64,000 nucleotides of DNA, taken from NCBI GenBank assembly GCA_017472665.1, contig JAFUOS010000007.1:62001-126000 (forward strand), read 5' to 3'. The stretch comes from Tyzzerella sp. (GTDB taxonomy: Bacteria > Bacillota > Clostridia > Lachnospirales > Lachnospiraceae). The translations under genes were made by a program, and so were the position numbers. Positions 1 through 9,471 of this stretch are shown piece by piece; position 1 is the first letter of the stretch, and each line of letters opens with the position of its first letter. Below the pieces are notes generated by a model. That model searched no databases, was not told the DNA's origin, and was given only the letters and a program-made list of their open reading frames with translations.

Positions 1-2
1 CG

Positions 3-752
3 CAATTACTTACGAATAATGCAGAAGATTTCTTGAAAACGGCAAAAGATATCACGCAGTTTGGCTATGATGAAATCAATTTGAATCTTGGCTGTCCATC
101 CGGAACAGTGGTGGCAAAAAATAAAGGTTCAGGATTTCTTGCGTTTCCAGAGGAGTTGGACCGATTTTTAGATGAAATCTATGAGAAGGCTAATTTTAAG
201 ATTTCGATTAAAACAAGAATTGGAAAGGAAGATCCAGAAGAATTTTATCAATTGCTTGAGATTTATAACAAATATCCGGTTGAAGAGCTGATAATACATC
301 CAAGAGTTCAGACGGATTATTATAAGAACACGCCGAACTGGGAGATGTTTGATGAGGCATATAAACACAGTAAAAATCCACTTTGTTATAATGGGGATAT
401 TTTTACCGTGGAAAATTATAACGAGTTTCATAAGCGGTTTAAAAATATAGACACTATCATGTTGGGGCGTGGAATTATTGCTAACCCAGCACTTGTGAAT
501 CATATTGAAGGTGAAGAAGCGATTAGCAAAGAAAAGTTGCTTTCGTTTCATAATATGATTTATGAAGAATATCAGCAAATTAGTTCAGGGGACCGAAATG
601 TGCTGTTTAAAATGAAGGAACTCTGGTTTTATATGGCAAATTTGTTCGAGGGTTCAGAGAAAATGATGAAAAAGATTAAGAAATCAGAGAAGTTAAAAGA
701 TTATGAAAAGGTAGTGCAGATGTTATTTGAAACTTGTGCGTTGAGTTTATGA
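3..752 (+). CDS. dus: tRNA-dihydrouridine synthase, 5' end cut off by the window
   Basis: Flavin enzyme that reduces uridines in tRNA D-loops using NAD(P)H. The reading frame is open from the first bases of the window, so the N-terminal FMN-barrel strands lie upstream. Visible family motifs are NLGCPSG with a nearby KNKGSGFL (the catalytic Cys region), SIKTRIG, the IHPR segment, and NGDIF followed by MLGRG for phosphate binding. About 250 residues remain of a usual 310-330. The 3' end is followed by an unrelated exonuclease gene. The family is clear; which Dus subfamily is not decided here. Confidence 0.9.
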   Translation, partial: QLLTNNAEDFLKTAKDITQFGYDEINLNLGCPSGTVVAKNKGSGFLAFPEELDRFLDEIYEKANFKISIKTRIGKEDPEEFYQLLEIYNKYPVEELIIHPRVQTDYYKNTPNWEMFDEAYKHSKNPLCYNGDIFTVENYNEFHKRFKNIDTIMLGRGIIANPALVNHIEGEEAISKEKLLSFHNMIYEEYQQISSGDRNVLFKMKELWFYMANLFEGSEKMMKKIKKSEKLKDYEKVVQMLFETCALSL

Positions 753-827
753 GAAAGATTCTGATGATTTAATAAAGACTTAGGAGTATTGCAAAGAATT
801 TAGAAAAATACAAAATTGGGAGCAGAC

Positions 828-1541
828 ATGATTAAAAGTTATGTAGCATTTGATTTGGAGACAACAGGGCTTTCGCCTGAGACAGACCAAATTATTGAAA
901 TAGGGGCATTAAAAGTAAAAGATGGAAAAGTGGTAGACCGCTTTATGGAATTTGTAAAGCCAGACCAGCCAATTTCCAGTGCAATTACAGGCATCACAGG
1001 AATCACAAATGAAATGGTTGCAAATGCGAGAAATACAGAAGATATCATCCATGATTTTATGAATTTTTGTGAGGACCATGTACTCATTGGACACAATGTT
1101 ATGTTCGATTACAAATTTTGTAAAATGTATGCCACGAAATATGGGTATCCTTTTGAAAAGAGAGGGATTGATACGCTAAAGATTGCGCGAAAGGTACATA
1201 AGGATTTTGAATCAAAAAGTCTAGGCGCATTGTGTGAGTATTATCATATTACGAATCAGGCCGCACATAGAGCTTATCACGATGCACTGGCAACAGCAAA
1301 ACTATATCAGTGCATGGCGCATTATTTTGAAGCACAGGATGAAAAGTTGTTTGCACCGATGCAGTTAATGTATAAACAGAAAAAAGTGCAGCCAATTACG
1401 AAAAAACAATTAGATTATATTGAATTGTTATGTAAATACCATAATCTGTGTATGGAAAAGAAATGCGAAAATATGACGCGAAGTGAAGCTTCAAAACTTA
1501 TCGATTCCATTATTTCAGAACATGGAAATATGCAGTATTAA
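828..1541 (+). CDS. DEDD-family 3'-5' exonuclease (DNA polymerase III epsilon-like)
   Basis: A 237-residue protein with the exonuclease I motif DLETTG near the N-terminus, the GHNVMFD motif II near residue 90, and HRAYHDA near residue 145 as motif III, which makes it a DEDDh nuclease. About 60 further residues after the nuclease domain are not recognised. The ATG at 828 is preferred because GGGAG lies 5 bases upstream; an in-frame TTG at 816 overlaps that site and is unlikely. It may be a stand-alone proofreading or repair nuclease; the natural substrate cannot be read from sequence. Confidence 0.85.
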   Translation: MIKSYVAFDLETTGLSPETDQIIEIGALKVKDGKVVDRFMEFVKPDQPISSAITGITGITNEMVANARNTEDIIHDFMNFCEDHVLIGHNVMFDYKFCKMYATKYGYPFEKRGIDTLKIARKVHKDFESKSLGALCEYYHITNQAAHRAYHDALATAKLYQCMAHYFEAQDEKLFAPMQLMYKQKKVQPITKKQLDYIELLCKYHNLCMEKKCENMTRSEASKLIDSIISEHGNMQY

Positions 1542-1638
1542 AGCGATATGCATAGAGAGAATGTAGAGTAAAACAACTGAAAGATAACAAAATGGTAGAA
1601 TTGCAAAATGATAGAACAGTAAACGATAGGGCAGAAAA

Positions 1639-4386
1639 ATGAAAAACAATCAATTGGTAGTTGGAATTCTGGCACATGTGGATGCCGGTAAAACAACACT
1701 TGCAGAAAGCATTCTGTATTTAAGTGGAAATATTCGAAAACTGGGAAGAGTGGATCATGGCGATGCGTTCTTGGATACTTATGAACTGGAACGCTCCAGA
1801 GGAATCACGATTTTTTCAAAACAGGCAGAAATATCATGGAAAGAGAAAAACATTACTCTTTTGGATACACCTGGTCACGTCGATTTCTCGGCTGAAATGG
1901 AACGTACATTACAAGTGTTAGATTATGCGATACTTGTTATCAGTGGTGCGGATGGGGTTCAAGGACATGTGCAGACACTTTGGAAACTTTTGAAACGCTA
2001 TGAAATCCCAGTGTTTATATTCATAAATAAGATGGATCAAGAGGGCACAGATAAAGAAGCATTATTGGCAGAACTTCAGAAACGTTTAGATGAAAAGTGT
2101 ATTGATTTTTCAGGTATGTGCATGAAAGGTGAAGCAGACGTTTCGCCGACTGCTGATATTTCAAAAGCGATTGGCATTCAAAATGCGTTGGAGTCTTTAG
2201 AAGAGAGTTTCCTGGAAAACTTAGCCATGTGCGACGAAACACTTCTGGAAAAATATCTGGAAGGCGAGGAAATTAGCATAAAAGATATTCAAGACTTTAT
2301 TCAAGAGCGAAAAGTTTTTCCTTGTTATTTTGGTTCCGCACTCAAATTACAAGGTGTGGAAGAATTTTTAGATGGATTTGAAAAATTGACTATCTGTCCA
2401 GATTATCCGGAAGAATTCGGAGCAAAAGTTTATAAAATTTCTAGAGATAAACAAGGAACGCGTTTAACACACCTGAAAATCACAGGTGGTTCTCTGAAAG
2501 TAAAAACATTATTGAAAGAGGACGAAAAAGTAGACCAGATCCGAATTTATTCAGGAACAGGTTATACCACAGTTCAGGAAATACCTGCTGGAAGTGTCTG
2601 TACAATAACAGGGCTTAACAGTACATATTGTGGCGAAGGACTGGGATTGGAAGAGGCTTCGTCTGCTCCGATTTTGGAACCAGTTTTGACTTATCAGATT
2701 TTGTTACCAGAAGGTTGCGATGTACATGGCATGTTCTTGAAACTAAAACAATTAGAGGAAGAAGAACCAGAACTGCACATTGTATGGAATGAACAGGCAA
2801 ATGAAATCCATGCACAGGTCATGGGACAAATTCAGATTGAAATCCTAAAAAGTATTATCTCAGAGCGTTTCCAAACAGACGTAGAATTTGGCACAGGAAG
2901 TATCGTGTATAAAGAAACCATTGAAAATACAGTAGAAGGTGCTGGGCATTATGAACCATTGAGGCATTATGCAGAAGTTCGTTTGTTATTAGAACCTGGT
3001 GCACGAGGAAGTGGTTTGGTTTTTGGTGCAGATTGCAGCGAAGATATTTTAGATAAAAACTGGCAGCGGCTAGTTATGACTCATCTTGCTGAAAAGAAGC
3101 ATAAAGGAGTTTTGATAGGCGCTGAGATTACGGATATGAAGATTACGTTGATTAATGGACGAGCGCATTTGAAACACACAGAAGGCGGCGATTTCAGGCA
3201 ATCTACATATCGCGCGATAAGACAGGGATTGAAACGGGCAAAAAGTGTTTTACTAGAGCCTGTGTATGAATATCAATTGGAGGTTCCGTCGGATATGGTG
3301 GGACGAGCTATGTCGGATTTGCAGCGCATGCAAGGAACATTTTCTTCGCCGGAAATCGAAGGCGATATGGCAGTCCTTAAAGGCACCGCCCCAGTTGTGA
3401 CCATGCGTGATTATCAAACAGAAGTGATCGCATATTCGAAAGGGCATGGACGGATTTTTATGTCTTTGAAAGGTTATGAGCCTTGCCACAATGCAGAAGA
3501 AGTGATTTCTGCAATCGGATATGACTCAGAAAGCGATTTGGAAAACCCAACGGGGTCTGTGTTCTGTTCACATGGTGCTGGTTTTGTCGTGAGTTGGGAC
3601 GAAGTGGAAAATTATATGCATACGGAAAGCCATGAAAAAATGCGAAAAAAAGAACAGATTGTTTCTTCGTATGCAGCGCCACCTGTAATTGATGAAGAAG
3701 AACTAAAAACAATTTTTGAACGAACCTATGGACCGATGAAACGGGAGCGAAACAACTACGACAGCACGCGGACTGTGTATTCTGCACCACAACAAACACG
3801 AAAATCGAAAAAACAGGATGATGTGGAAGAATATTTGTTAGTAGACGGTTATAATGTTATTTTTGCATGGGATGATTTGCGTGAATTGTCTGAGATGAAT
3901 ATTGAAGGCGCACGCGGAAAACTCATGGATATTTTGTGCAACTATCAAGGTTACAAAAAGAATACGGTGATTCTTGTGTTTGATGGCTATAAAGTTCCAG
4001 GAAATCCAGGTGAAGTTATCAAATACCATAATATTTACGTTGTCTATACCAAAGAGGCGGAAACTGCGGACCAATATATTGAAAAGACAGTTCCAGAGAT
4101 AGCAAGGAAACATCGCGTGTCGGTGGCGACATCGGATGCGTTGGAACAAATGATTATTATTGGTCAAGGGGCACATCGTATCTCCGCAAGAGATTTACTT
4201 ACGGAAATTCAGATTACAAGTCAGCAAATGCGTGAAGAACATATGCAGAATACAAAAGATGCGAAACAATATCTATTTGAAGGCTTGTCTGAGAATATGG
4301 CAGATTTTATGGATGATGTGCGTATGGGACGACGGGAATTTCATGAAGTGAATGACATAAATGATGTGAAAGATATAAGAAATTAA
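1639..4386 (+). CDS. EF-G/TetM-like GTPase fused to a YacP/Rae1-like NYN RNase domain
   Basis: Residues 1 to about 660 follow the TetM/TetO ribosomal-protection fold: AHVDAGKTT (G1), RGITI (G2), DTPGHVDF (G3), NKMD (G4), and EF-G-like domains ending in LKGYEP, as in TetM. After a charged linker, residues about 730-895 match YacP/Rae1: VDGYN with Asp736, VFDGYKV, ETAD with Asp811, TSD, GQGA and SARDLL. Rae1 of Bacillus subtilis cleaves mRNA in the ribosomal A site (established knowledge), and EF-G-like GTPases also act at the A site, so the fusion suggests a ribosome-targeted GTPase-nuclease. At 915 residues it is far longer than TetM (about 640). A tetracycline resistance role is not supported by sequence alone. 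Confidence 0.88.
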   Translation: MKNNQLVVGILAHVDAGKTTLAESILYLSGNIRKLGRVDHGDAFLDTYELERSRGITIFSKQAEISWKEKNITLLDTPGHVDFSAEMERTLQVLDYAILVISGADGVQGHVQTLWKLLKRYEIPVFIFINKMDQEGTDKEALLAELQKRLDEKCIDFSGMCMKGEADVSPTADISKAIGIQNALESLEESFLENLAMCDETLLEKYLEGEEISIKDIQDFIQERKVFPCYFGSALKLQGVEEFLDGFEKLTICPDYPEEFGAKVYKISRDKQGTRLTHLKITGGSLKVKTLLKEDEKVDQIRIYSGTGYTTVQEIPAGSVCTITGLNSTYCGEGLGLEEASSAPILEPVLTYQILLPEGCDVHGMFLKLKQLEEEEPELHIVWNEQANEIHAQVMGQIQIEILKSIISERFQTDVEFGTGSIVYKETIENTVEGAGHYEPLRHYAEVRLLLEPGARGSGLVFGADCSEDILDKNWQRLVMTHLAEKKHKGVLIGAEITDMKITLINGRAHLKHTEGGDFRQSTYRAIRQGLKRAKSVLLEPVYEYQLEVPSDMVGRAMSDLQRMQGTFSSPEIEGDMAVLKGTAPVVTMRDYQTEVIAYSKGHGRIFMSLKGYEPCHNAEEVISAIGYDSESDLENPTGSVFCSHGAGFVVSWDEVENYMHTESHEKMRKKEQIVSSYAAPPVIDEEELKTIFERTYGPMKRERNNYDSTRTVYSAPQQTRKSKKQDDVEEYLLVDGYNVIFAWDDLRELSEMNIEGARGKLMDILCNYQGYKKNTVILVFDGYKVPGNPGEVIKYHNIYVVYTKEAETADQYIEKTVPEIARKHRVSVATSDALEQMIIIGQGAHRISARDLLTEIQITSQQMREEHMQNTKDAKQYLFEGLSENMADFMDDVRMGRREFHEVNDINDVKDIRN

Positions 4387-4403
4387 AAGGATGTGATTAG
4401 TCT

Positions 4404-5714
4404 ATGAATATGTACGATTTAATCGTGAAAAAGAAACGTGGCGGTGAACTTACCAAGGATGAAATTGCGTATATGATTACCAACTATACGAATGGCAGTA
4501 TCCCAGATTACCAAATGTCAGCAATGATGATGGCAATCTGTTTTCAGGGAATGACACCGGAAGAAACAAAAGATCTGACACTTGCAATGGCGCAGAGCGG
4601 CGATATGTTGGATTTGTCAGAAATTGAAGGAATAAAAGTAGACAAACACAGTACAGGCGGCGTAGGGGACAAAACATCTTTGGTGTTAGGACCTATGGTG
4701 GCTTCACTTGGCGTTGCAGTTGCAAAGATGTCTGGCCGAGGACTAGGACATACGGGTGGAACGATTGACAAATTAGAAAGTTTTACGGGATTTCATACAA
4801 GCCTTTCTAATGAGCAGTTTATTAAAAATGTAAATATGATTCATATGGCAATTGTAGGACAAACAGCGGATTTGGCACCTGCAGATAAAAAATTATATGC
4901 GCTTCGTGACGTAACAGGAACAGTAGACCAAATGTCGCTGATTGCAAGCAGCATTATGAGCAAAAAGTTGGCTTCAGGAGCCGATGCAATCGTATTGGAC
5001 GTAAAAACCGGTGACGGTGCATTTATGAAGAAATTAGAAGATTCAATTGCACTTGCACAAGCTATGGTATCTATCGGCAAATTGGCCGGAAGAAAGATGA
5101 CGGCTGTAATTTCAGAGATGGATCAGCCGCTTGGAAATGCGGTTGGAAATGCATTGGAAGTGAAAGAAGCCATCGAGACTTTAAAGGGAAATGGACCAGA
5201 AGATTTAGTTGAGTTGGTGTTGACGCTTGGTTCGCATATGGTTGTGGCAGCCGAAAAAGCAGAAACGTTAGATGAGGCGAGAGAAAAATTGGAGTTGTCT
5301 TTACAAGATGGCTCGGCTTTTGAAACTTTCAAGAAGTTTATCGTGGCACAAGGCGGCTTAGAAGATGAAGTATTACATCCAGAAAAATTGCCTGCTGCAA
5401 AATATGTGGAAGAGGTTATTTGCGAGGAAGAAGGCTATGTTTCTAAAATTCAAACCGAACAGATTGGACGCATTTCATTATTGCTTGGCGGCGGCAGAGA
5501 AACAAAAGAAAGTGAAATTGATTTAGCAGTTGGATTGGTTTTGAATAAAAAGCGTGGAGATAGGGTTTTGAAAGGGGAATCCTTGGCTACAATTCATGCT
5601 AATGATTTGGAAAAACTAGAGTTGGCGAAACAAAGATTGCAGAATGCATATACAATTGTGAAAGAAGAAGTAAAGAAAGAGCCTGTAATAAAGAAAGTAA
5701 TATATACCTACTGA
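4404..5714 (+). CDS. pdp: pyrimidine-nucleoside phosphorylase
   Basis: Cleaves uridine, thymidine and deoxyuridine with phosphate to base and (deoxy)ribose-1-phosphate, in nucleoside salvage. The 436-residue length is normal. The signature [14 protein letters not shown] is present near residue 80, with [16 protein letters not shown] around 110, the thymidine/pyrimidine phosphorylase hallmark, and a C-terminal biotinyl-like PYNP domain. It lies 17 bases after the GTPase-nuclease gene with no terminator between. A perfect 8-bp hairpin overlaps its stop codon (5706-5740). Confidence 0.95.
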   Translation: MNMYDLIVKKKRGGELTKDEIAYMITNYTNGSIPDYQMSAMMMAICFQGMTPEETKDLTLAMAQSGDMLDLSEIEGIKVDKHSTGGVGDKTSLVLGPMVASLGVAVAKMSGRGLGHTGGTIDKLESFTGFHTSLSNEQFIKNVNMIHMAIVGQTADLAPADKKLYALRDVTGTVDQMSLIASSIMSKKLASGADAIVLDVKTGDGAFMKKLEDSIALAQAMVSIGKLAGRKMTAVISEMDQPLGNAVGNALEVKEAIETLKGNGPEDLVELVLTLGSHMVVAAEKAETLDEAREKLELSLQDGSAFETFKKFIVAQGGLEDEVLHPEKLPAAKYVEEVICEEEGYVSKIQTEQIGRISLLLGGGRETKESEIDLAVGLVLNKKRGDRVLKGESLATIHANDLEKLELAKQRLQNAYTIVKEEVKKEPVIKKVIYTY

Positions 5715-5740
5715 AAAGAAAATTTCATGTTGCAGTAGGT
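5706..5740 (+). other. intercistronic hairpin between pdp and the polymerase gene
   Basis: ACCTACTG at 5706-5713 is the exact complement of CAGTAGGT at 5733-5740. The left arm spans the pdp stop codon and the right arm ends just before the AAGGAG ribosome binding site of the next gene. There is no U-run, so this is not an intrinsic terminator. An mRNA-stabilising or processing hairpin is an inference. Confidence 0.5.
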
Positions 5741-5753
5741 AAGGAGAAAATCG

Positions 5754-7019
5754 TTGAACAAAAATATTTATATATGTATCGATTTAAAATCATTTTATGC
5801 ATCTGTAGAATGCCGTGAAAGAGGCTTGGACCCTCTGACTACAAATTTAGTCGTAGCAGACTTGGAACGAAGCGAAAAAACCATATGTTTAGCTGTATCT
5901 CCAGCTATGAAATCATTAGGTGTTCCAGGGAGGTGTAGAGTGTTTGAAATACCGAAACATATCGAATACATCGCAGCACCACCCAGAATGCAGTTATATA
6001 TTGACTATGCCGCAGAGATTTATGCTATTTATTTGAAATACATCGCAAAAGAAGATATCCATGTGTATTCTATCGACGAAGTCTTTTTAGATGTAACCGA
6101 CTATCTGTCCATGTATCAGATGACACCAAAAGAACTGGGAATTACAATCATGGATGACATTTACAAAAATACTGGAATTACAGCGACTTGCGGCATTGGA
6201 ACAAACTTATATTTAGCAAAGGTTGCTCTTGATATTACTGCAAAGCACGTAGATGACCATATCGGGGAATTAGACGAAGAGTCATATTGCAGAACCCTGT
6301 GGAATCACAAGCCGATTACTGATTTTTGGCGGGTAGGAGCAGGTGTTGCAAAACGCTTAGAGAGTATTGGCATTTCCACGATGGGCCAAATTGCGAAAGC
6401 AGACGAAGATATGCTTTATAAGCTGTTTGGTGTAGATGCAGAACTTTTAATTGATCATGCATGGGGAAAAGAGCCAACACTAATGTCAGATATCAAAGCA
6501 TATAAACCAAAATCTAATTCCATCGGAAGTGGCCAAGTGTTGGGCTGTGATTGCGATTATGAAGGCGGTAAATTAATTGTAAAAGAAATGATAGACTTGC
6601 TTTGCCTTGAATTGGTAGACAAAGGACTGGTGACTGATTCTATTACTTTGCATATCGGTTATAACAATCGTTTTGAAAAGAAACCGGCACATGGAACGAT
6701 TTCAATGACCGTCACTACAAGTTCTGCAAAACAGATAAAAGCATATGCTGTCCAGTTGTATGACCGTATCATAGACAAACATACTCCGATTCATAGATTT
6801 ACTGTGACATTTAATAATGTCATTGATGAGGCATATCAGCAGTATGATTTATTTACAAATTTAGAAGATATCGAAAAAGAGCACAAGATACAGAAAGCAA
6901 TGTTAGATATCAAAGATAAGTTTGGTAAAAATGCGATTTTAAAAGGGATGAACCTGCAAGAAGGAGCAACGACAATGGAACGAAACAGGCAGATAGGAGG
7001 GCATAAAAGTGGTGAATAG
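5754..7019 (+). CDS. Y-family DNA polymerase (UmuC/UvrX type)
   Basis: Translesion polymerase of the UmuC/PolV-like branch. The N-terminus CIDLKSFYASVE carries the first metal-binding Asp, and YSIDEVFLDVT near residue 110 carries the catalytic acidic pair; ATCGIGTNLYLAK is the palm helix, followed by helix-hairpin-helix and little-finger regions. The TTG start at 5754 is chosen for AAGGAG 7 bases upstream. The 3' end overlaps the yolD-like gene, the usual partner of such polymerases in Firmicutes. No LexA box is seen directly upstream, and the gene may be read from the pdp transcript. Confidence 0.88.
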   Translation: MNKNIYICIDLKSFYASVECRERGLDPLTTNLVVADLERSEKTICLAVSPAMKSLGVPGRCRVFEIPKHIEYIAAPPRMQLYIDYAAEIYAIYLKYIAKEDIHVYSIDEVFLDVTDYLSMYQMTPKELGITIMDDIYKNTGITATCGIGTNLYLAKVALDITAKHVDDHIGELDEESYCRTLWNHKPITDFWRVGAGVAKRLESIGISTMGQIAKADEDMLYKLFGVDAELLIDHAWGKEPTLMSDIKAYKPKSNSIGSGQVLGCDCDYEGGKLIVKEMIDLLCLELVDKGLVTDSITLHIGYNNRFEKKPAHGTISMTVTTSSAKQIKAYAVQLYDRIIDKHTPIHRFTVTFNNVIDEAYQQYDLFTNLEDIEKEHKIQKAMLDIKDKFGKNAILKGMNLQEGATTMERNRQIGGHKSGE

Positions 7020-7356
7020 ACCGAAAATGAGCCGGGAAGAGCGTGCAAAACAATTTATGCCGTTTGCAGCGTTGAAGGGGTATCCAGAGGCATTGCGTAA
7101 GAAAGAGAAAATCGTTGTGCCGAAAGCGGAAGTTTCAGAAGAATATGCAGCGGTCTTGGACCAAAAACTACGTCAGGTAAAAAAGAATGATATAGTAACC
7201 GTTGTTTACTTTTGTGACAATGAGTATTTGAAAAAGACAGGAATGGTATCGAGAATTGATGAGACGGCAAGAGTTTTAAAGATTGTGAATACTAAAATTT
7301 TGTTTGACGACATTTATGATATAATCAGTGAAAAATATGACATTGGGAGAGATTAA
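7009..7356 (+). CDS. YolD-like protein
   Basis: A 115-residue protein with the family opening MSREERAKQFMPFAALKGY. YolD-like proteins are encoded beside Y-family polymerases and are thought to act with them, perhaps as a UmuD-like partner; this is family knowledge and the mechanism is uncertain. The GTG start at 7009 overlaps the polymerase stop by 11 bases and is preceded by AGGAGG about 10 bases upstream; the adjacent GTG at 7012 is an alternative. The overlap implies translational coupling with the polymerase. Confidence 0.82.
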   Translation: MVNRPKMSREERAKQFMPFAALKGYPEALRKKEKIVVPKAEVSEEYAAVLDQKLRQVKKNDIVTVVYFCDNEYLKKTGMVSRIDETARVLKIVNTKILFDDIYDIISEKYDIGRD

Positions 7357-7358
7357 TC

Positions 7359-7880
7359 ATGGAAATCAGAAAATGTAATGAGAAAGATATTGCACCTGTA
7401 GGTGCGTTTTATGACAAAGCAGTAAAGTCTCTTTGTGAAAACATAAATTATCCAAAATGGACATATAAAGAATATCCTTCGGAAAAGTCTGTTAAAGAAA
7501 TGGCTCGAAAAGGGCATCAGTTTATGTGTATTGATAACGATAGGATTGTTGGAGCATTCGTTTTAAATGATGATCCACAAGGAAAATATGAAAATGCCAC
7601 ATGGGATATGCAATTAGCAAGAGGAGAATATATGGTGTGTCATGCTTTAGCATCCGATCCTTTATTACAGGGAAAAGGAATAGGGAGGAAGATGGTTGAG
7701 TATTGTATAGATTATGCGAAGATGCACGGCTATAAGGCGTTACGCCTTGATGTTGTCCCCGACAATACACCTGCGAGAAAGTTGTATGAAAAATGCGGAT
7801 TTCAGTATGTAGGTGATGTAGACTTAGAAAGAGGCATCGCTGAAATACCGATGTTTTCTATGTATGAGATAAAATTGTAG
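7359..7880 (+). CDS. GNAT family N-acetyltransferase
   Basis: A 173-residue acetyl-CoA-dependent acyltransferase. The acetyl-CoA binding motif A is visible as DPLLQGKGIGRKMV near residue 105-120, followed by LRLDVVPDNTPARKLYEKCGF, the typical motif B end. It starts 2 bases after the yolD-like stop, so it is probably in the same transcript. The acceptor substrate cannot be deduced. No special link to DNA repair is evident apart from position. Confidence 0.85.
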   Translation: MEIRKCNEKDIAPVGAFYDKAVKSLCENINYPKWTYKEYPSEKSVKEMARKGHQFMCIDNDRIVGAFVLNDDPQGKYENATWDMQLARGEYMVCHALASDPLLQGKGIGRKMVEYCIDYAKMHGYKALRLDVVPDNTPARKLYEKCGFQYVGDVDLERGIAEIPMFSMYEIKL

Positions 7881-7905
7881 CAAGGCGAAGAAAAAAGAAT
7901 TATTT

Positions 7906-8415
7906 ATGGAGATAAAAACAAGTAGATTATACATTCGTAATTTGTGTGAAGCTGATTGGGCAGAAATGAAGAACATATTTATTGATTTTAATAATTCTAA
8001 ATATGCTATTTATGATATGCCATTACCAACAGAGGATAGTGAAATAAAAGCTTTGACCAAACGATTTGCTGATAGCAATCTGTTTTTTACAATATCTTTA
8101 TTGGATAAAAACAAAATGATTGGTTATGTGTGTTTTCATAAAAACGAGGATAAATTTGATTTAGGATATTGTTTTCACTCGGCATATCATCTGAATGGTT
8201 ACGCTTATGAAAGTACAAATGCTCTTATTGAATACTTGAATAAAGAATGTGGTGTAACCAGCTTCACAGCAGGAACAGCAATTGATAACGTGCCATCTTG
8301 TAAATTATTAGAAAAATTAGGGTTTGTTTGTGTTTCAAACGAAACAGTATCATTTGATGGTAATTTTTTGTTTCAAGGCGGAATTTTTATATTAGATTTG
8401 AAGTTGGCAAATTAA
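7906..8415 (+). CDS. GNAT acetyltransferase, RimJ/RimL type
   Basis: A 169-residue protein that opens with IKTSRLYIRNL, the typical RimJ/RimL start, followed by DLGYCFHSAYHLNGYAYES and a C-terminal DNVPSCKLLEKLGF motif. It belongs to the acetyltransferase group that modifies protein N-termini or small amines. Here the CoA loop is poorly conserved (LNGYAYES in place of a glycine-rich QGKG type), which is common in this subgroup. It lies 25 bases after the previous acetyltransferase, with no good Shine-Dalgarno beyond a purine-rich stretch. Confidence 0.78.
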   Translation: MEIKTSRLYIRNLCEADWAEMKNIFIDFNNSKYAIYDMPLPTEDSEIKALTKRFADSNLFFTISLLDKNKMIGYVCFHKNEDKFDLGYCFHSAYHLNGYAYESTNALIEYLNKECGVTSFTAGTAIDNVPSCKLLEKLGFVCVSNETVSFDGNFLFQGGIFILDLKLAN

Positions 8416-8511
8416 TTGGTGGAAGAGGACCAATGTCAAGTTTATAACAAAAATCATTAAGTTAATTGATTTTCTGTTTACAAGTCATGAAACAGAAGGA
8501 ATTAATAATAC

Positions 8512-8559
8512 TTGTTGTAAAAACAATTATATGATACAAAATATTCGAACGTACGTTTT
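8512..8559 (+). promoter_or_regulatory. candidate promoter with LexA-like box
   Basis: A -35 of TTGTTG (8512-8517) and a -10 of TACAAA (8535-8540) are 17 bases apart. Just after the -10, CGAACGTACGTTTT at 8546-8559 differs from the Gram-positive LexA box CGAACRNRYGTTYC at one position only. The box would cover the transcription start. It lies about 35 bases before the radical SAM gene. The inference is SOS control of that gene. Confidence 0.5.
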
Positions 8560-8594
8560 GCTTGTTCTAACCTGGAATACTCGGAGGACTGGAT

Positions 8595-9461
8595 ATGCAT
8601 TTTGTGAATGCAAAAGCGATTTTATCTGCACATAATGGCATGAATCTGTATCGAGGTTGCACGCATGGATGTATCTATTGCGACGCCAGAAGCAAATGTT
8701 ATGGATTTACACATGATTTTGAAGATATAGAAGTAAAGCAGAATGCACCGGAATTATTAGAAAAAGCACTTCGCTCAAAAAGGAAAAAGTGCATGATTGG
8801 AACTGGTGCAATGAGTGATCCATATATGCATTGTGAAGAAACCTTGAAGCTAACAAGAAAATGTCTCGAAATTATAGATTATTATGAATATGGTGTAGCA
8901 ATACAAACGAAATCCAACAGAATACTTCGGGACCTGGATTTGCTGAAAAGTATCAACAAAAAAGCAAAGTGCGTAGTACAGATGACATTAACTACATTTG
9001 ATGAGGATTTGTGTAAGATTTTAGAGCCGAATGTGTGTACAACAAAAGAAAGAGTAAAAGTATTGCAAATACTGCGAGATAATGGGATTCCTACAGTTGT
9101 CTGGTTGTCCCCAATTTTACCTTTTATTAATGATACAAGGGAGAATATTGAAGGGATTCTAAACTATTGTATTCAAGCAAAGGTATATGGAATTATTTGT
9201 TTTGGAATGGGAGTGACCTTGCGAGAAGGTGACAGAGAATATTTTTATGCGGCGTTAGATAAGAATTTTCCTGGGATGAGGCAAAAGTATCATGATAAAT
9301 ATGGGTATTCATATGATGTGCCAAGTGATAGAAACGCAGAATTAATGAAACTTTTTAGGAATAAATGCAAAGAAAACGGTATTGCATATGATATTGATGA
9401 CTGCTTCAAATATTTGCATGAATTTCCAGAAAAATATGAGCAATTAAATTTCAAGTTATAG
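8595..9461 (+). CDS. SPL-family radical SAM protein
   Basis: A 288-residue radical SAM enzyme with the cluster motif CTHGCIYC (Cys at CxxxCxxC) near residue 22-29, GTGAMSDPYMHCE near 75, and a long barrel containing QTKSNRILRDLDLL and VWLSPILPFINDT. It resembles the Rv2578c/spore-photoproduct-lyase-like group rather than true spore photoproduct lyase. The reaction is not established for this group. The ATG is preceded by TCGGAGGA with good spacing. A LexA-like box upstream would fit a role in DNA repair, but that is an inference. Confidence 0.82.
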   Translation: MHFVNAKAILSAHNGMNLYRGCTHGCIYCDARSKCYGFTHDFEDIEVKQNAPELLEKALRSKRKKCMIGTGAMSDPYMHCEETLKLTRKCLEIIDYYEYGVAIQTKSNRILRDLDLLKSINKKAKCVVQMTLTTFDEDLCKILEPNVCTTKERVKVLQILRDNGIPTVVWLSPILPFINDTRENIEGILNYCIQAKVYGIICFGMGVTLREGDREYFYAALDKNFPGMRQKYHDKYGYSYDVPSDRNAELMKLFRNKCKENGIAYDIDDCFKYLHEFPEKYEQLNFKL

Positions 9462-9471
9462 AGGTGATTGA

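Noticed and set aside
1639..3630. Tetracycline resistance gene of the TetM/TetO type
   Set aside because: The GTPase part is TetM-like, but the gene is in a housekeeping context, diverges in its last domains and carries a C-terminal RNase domain. Resistance cannot be claimed from the sequence.
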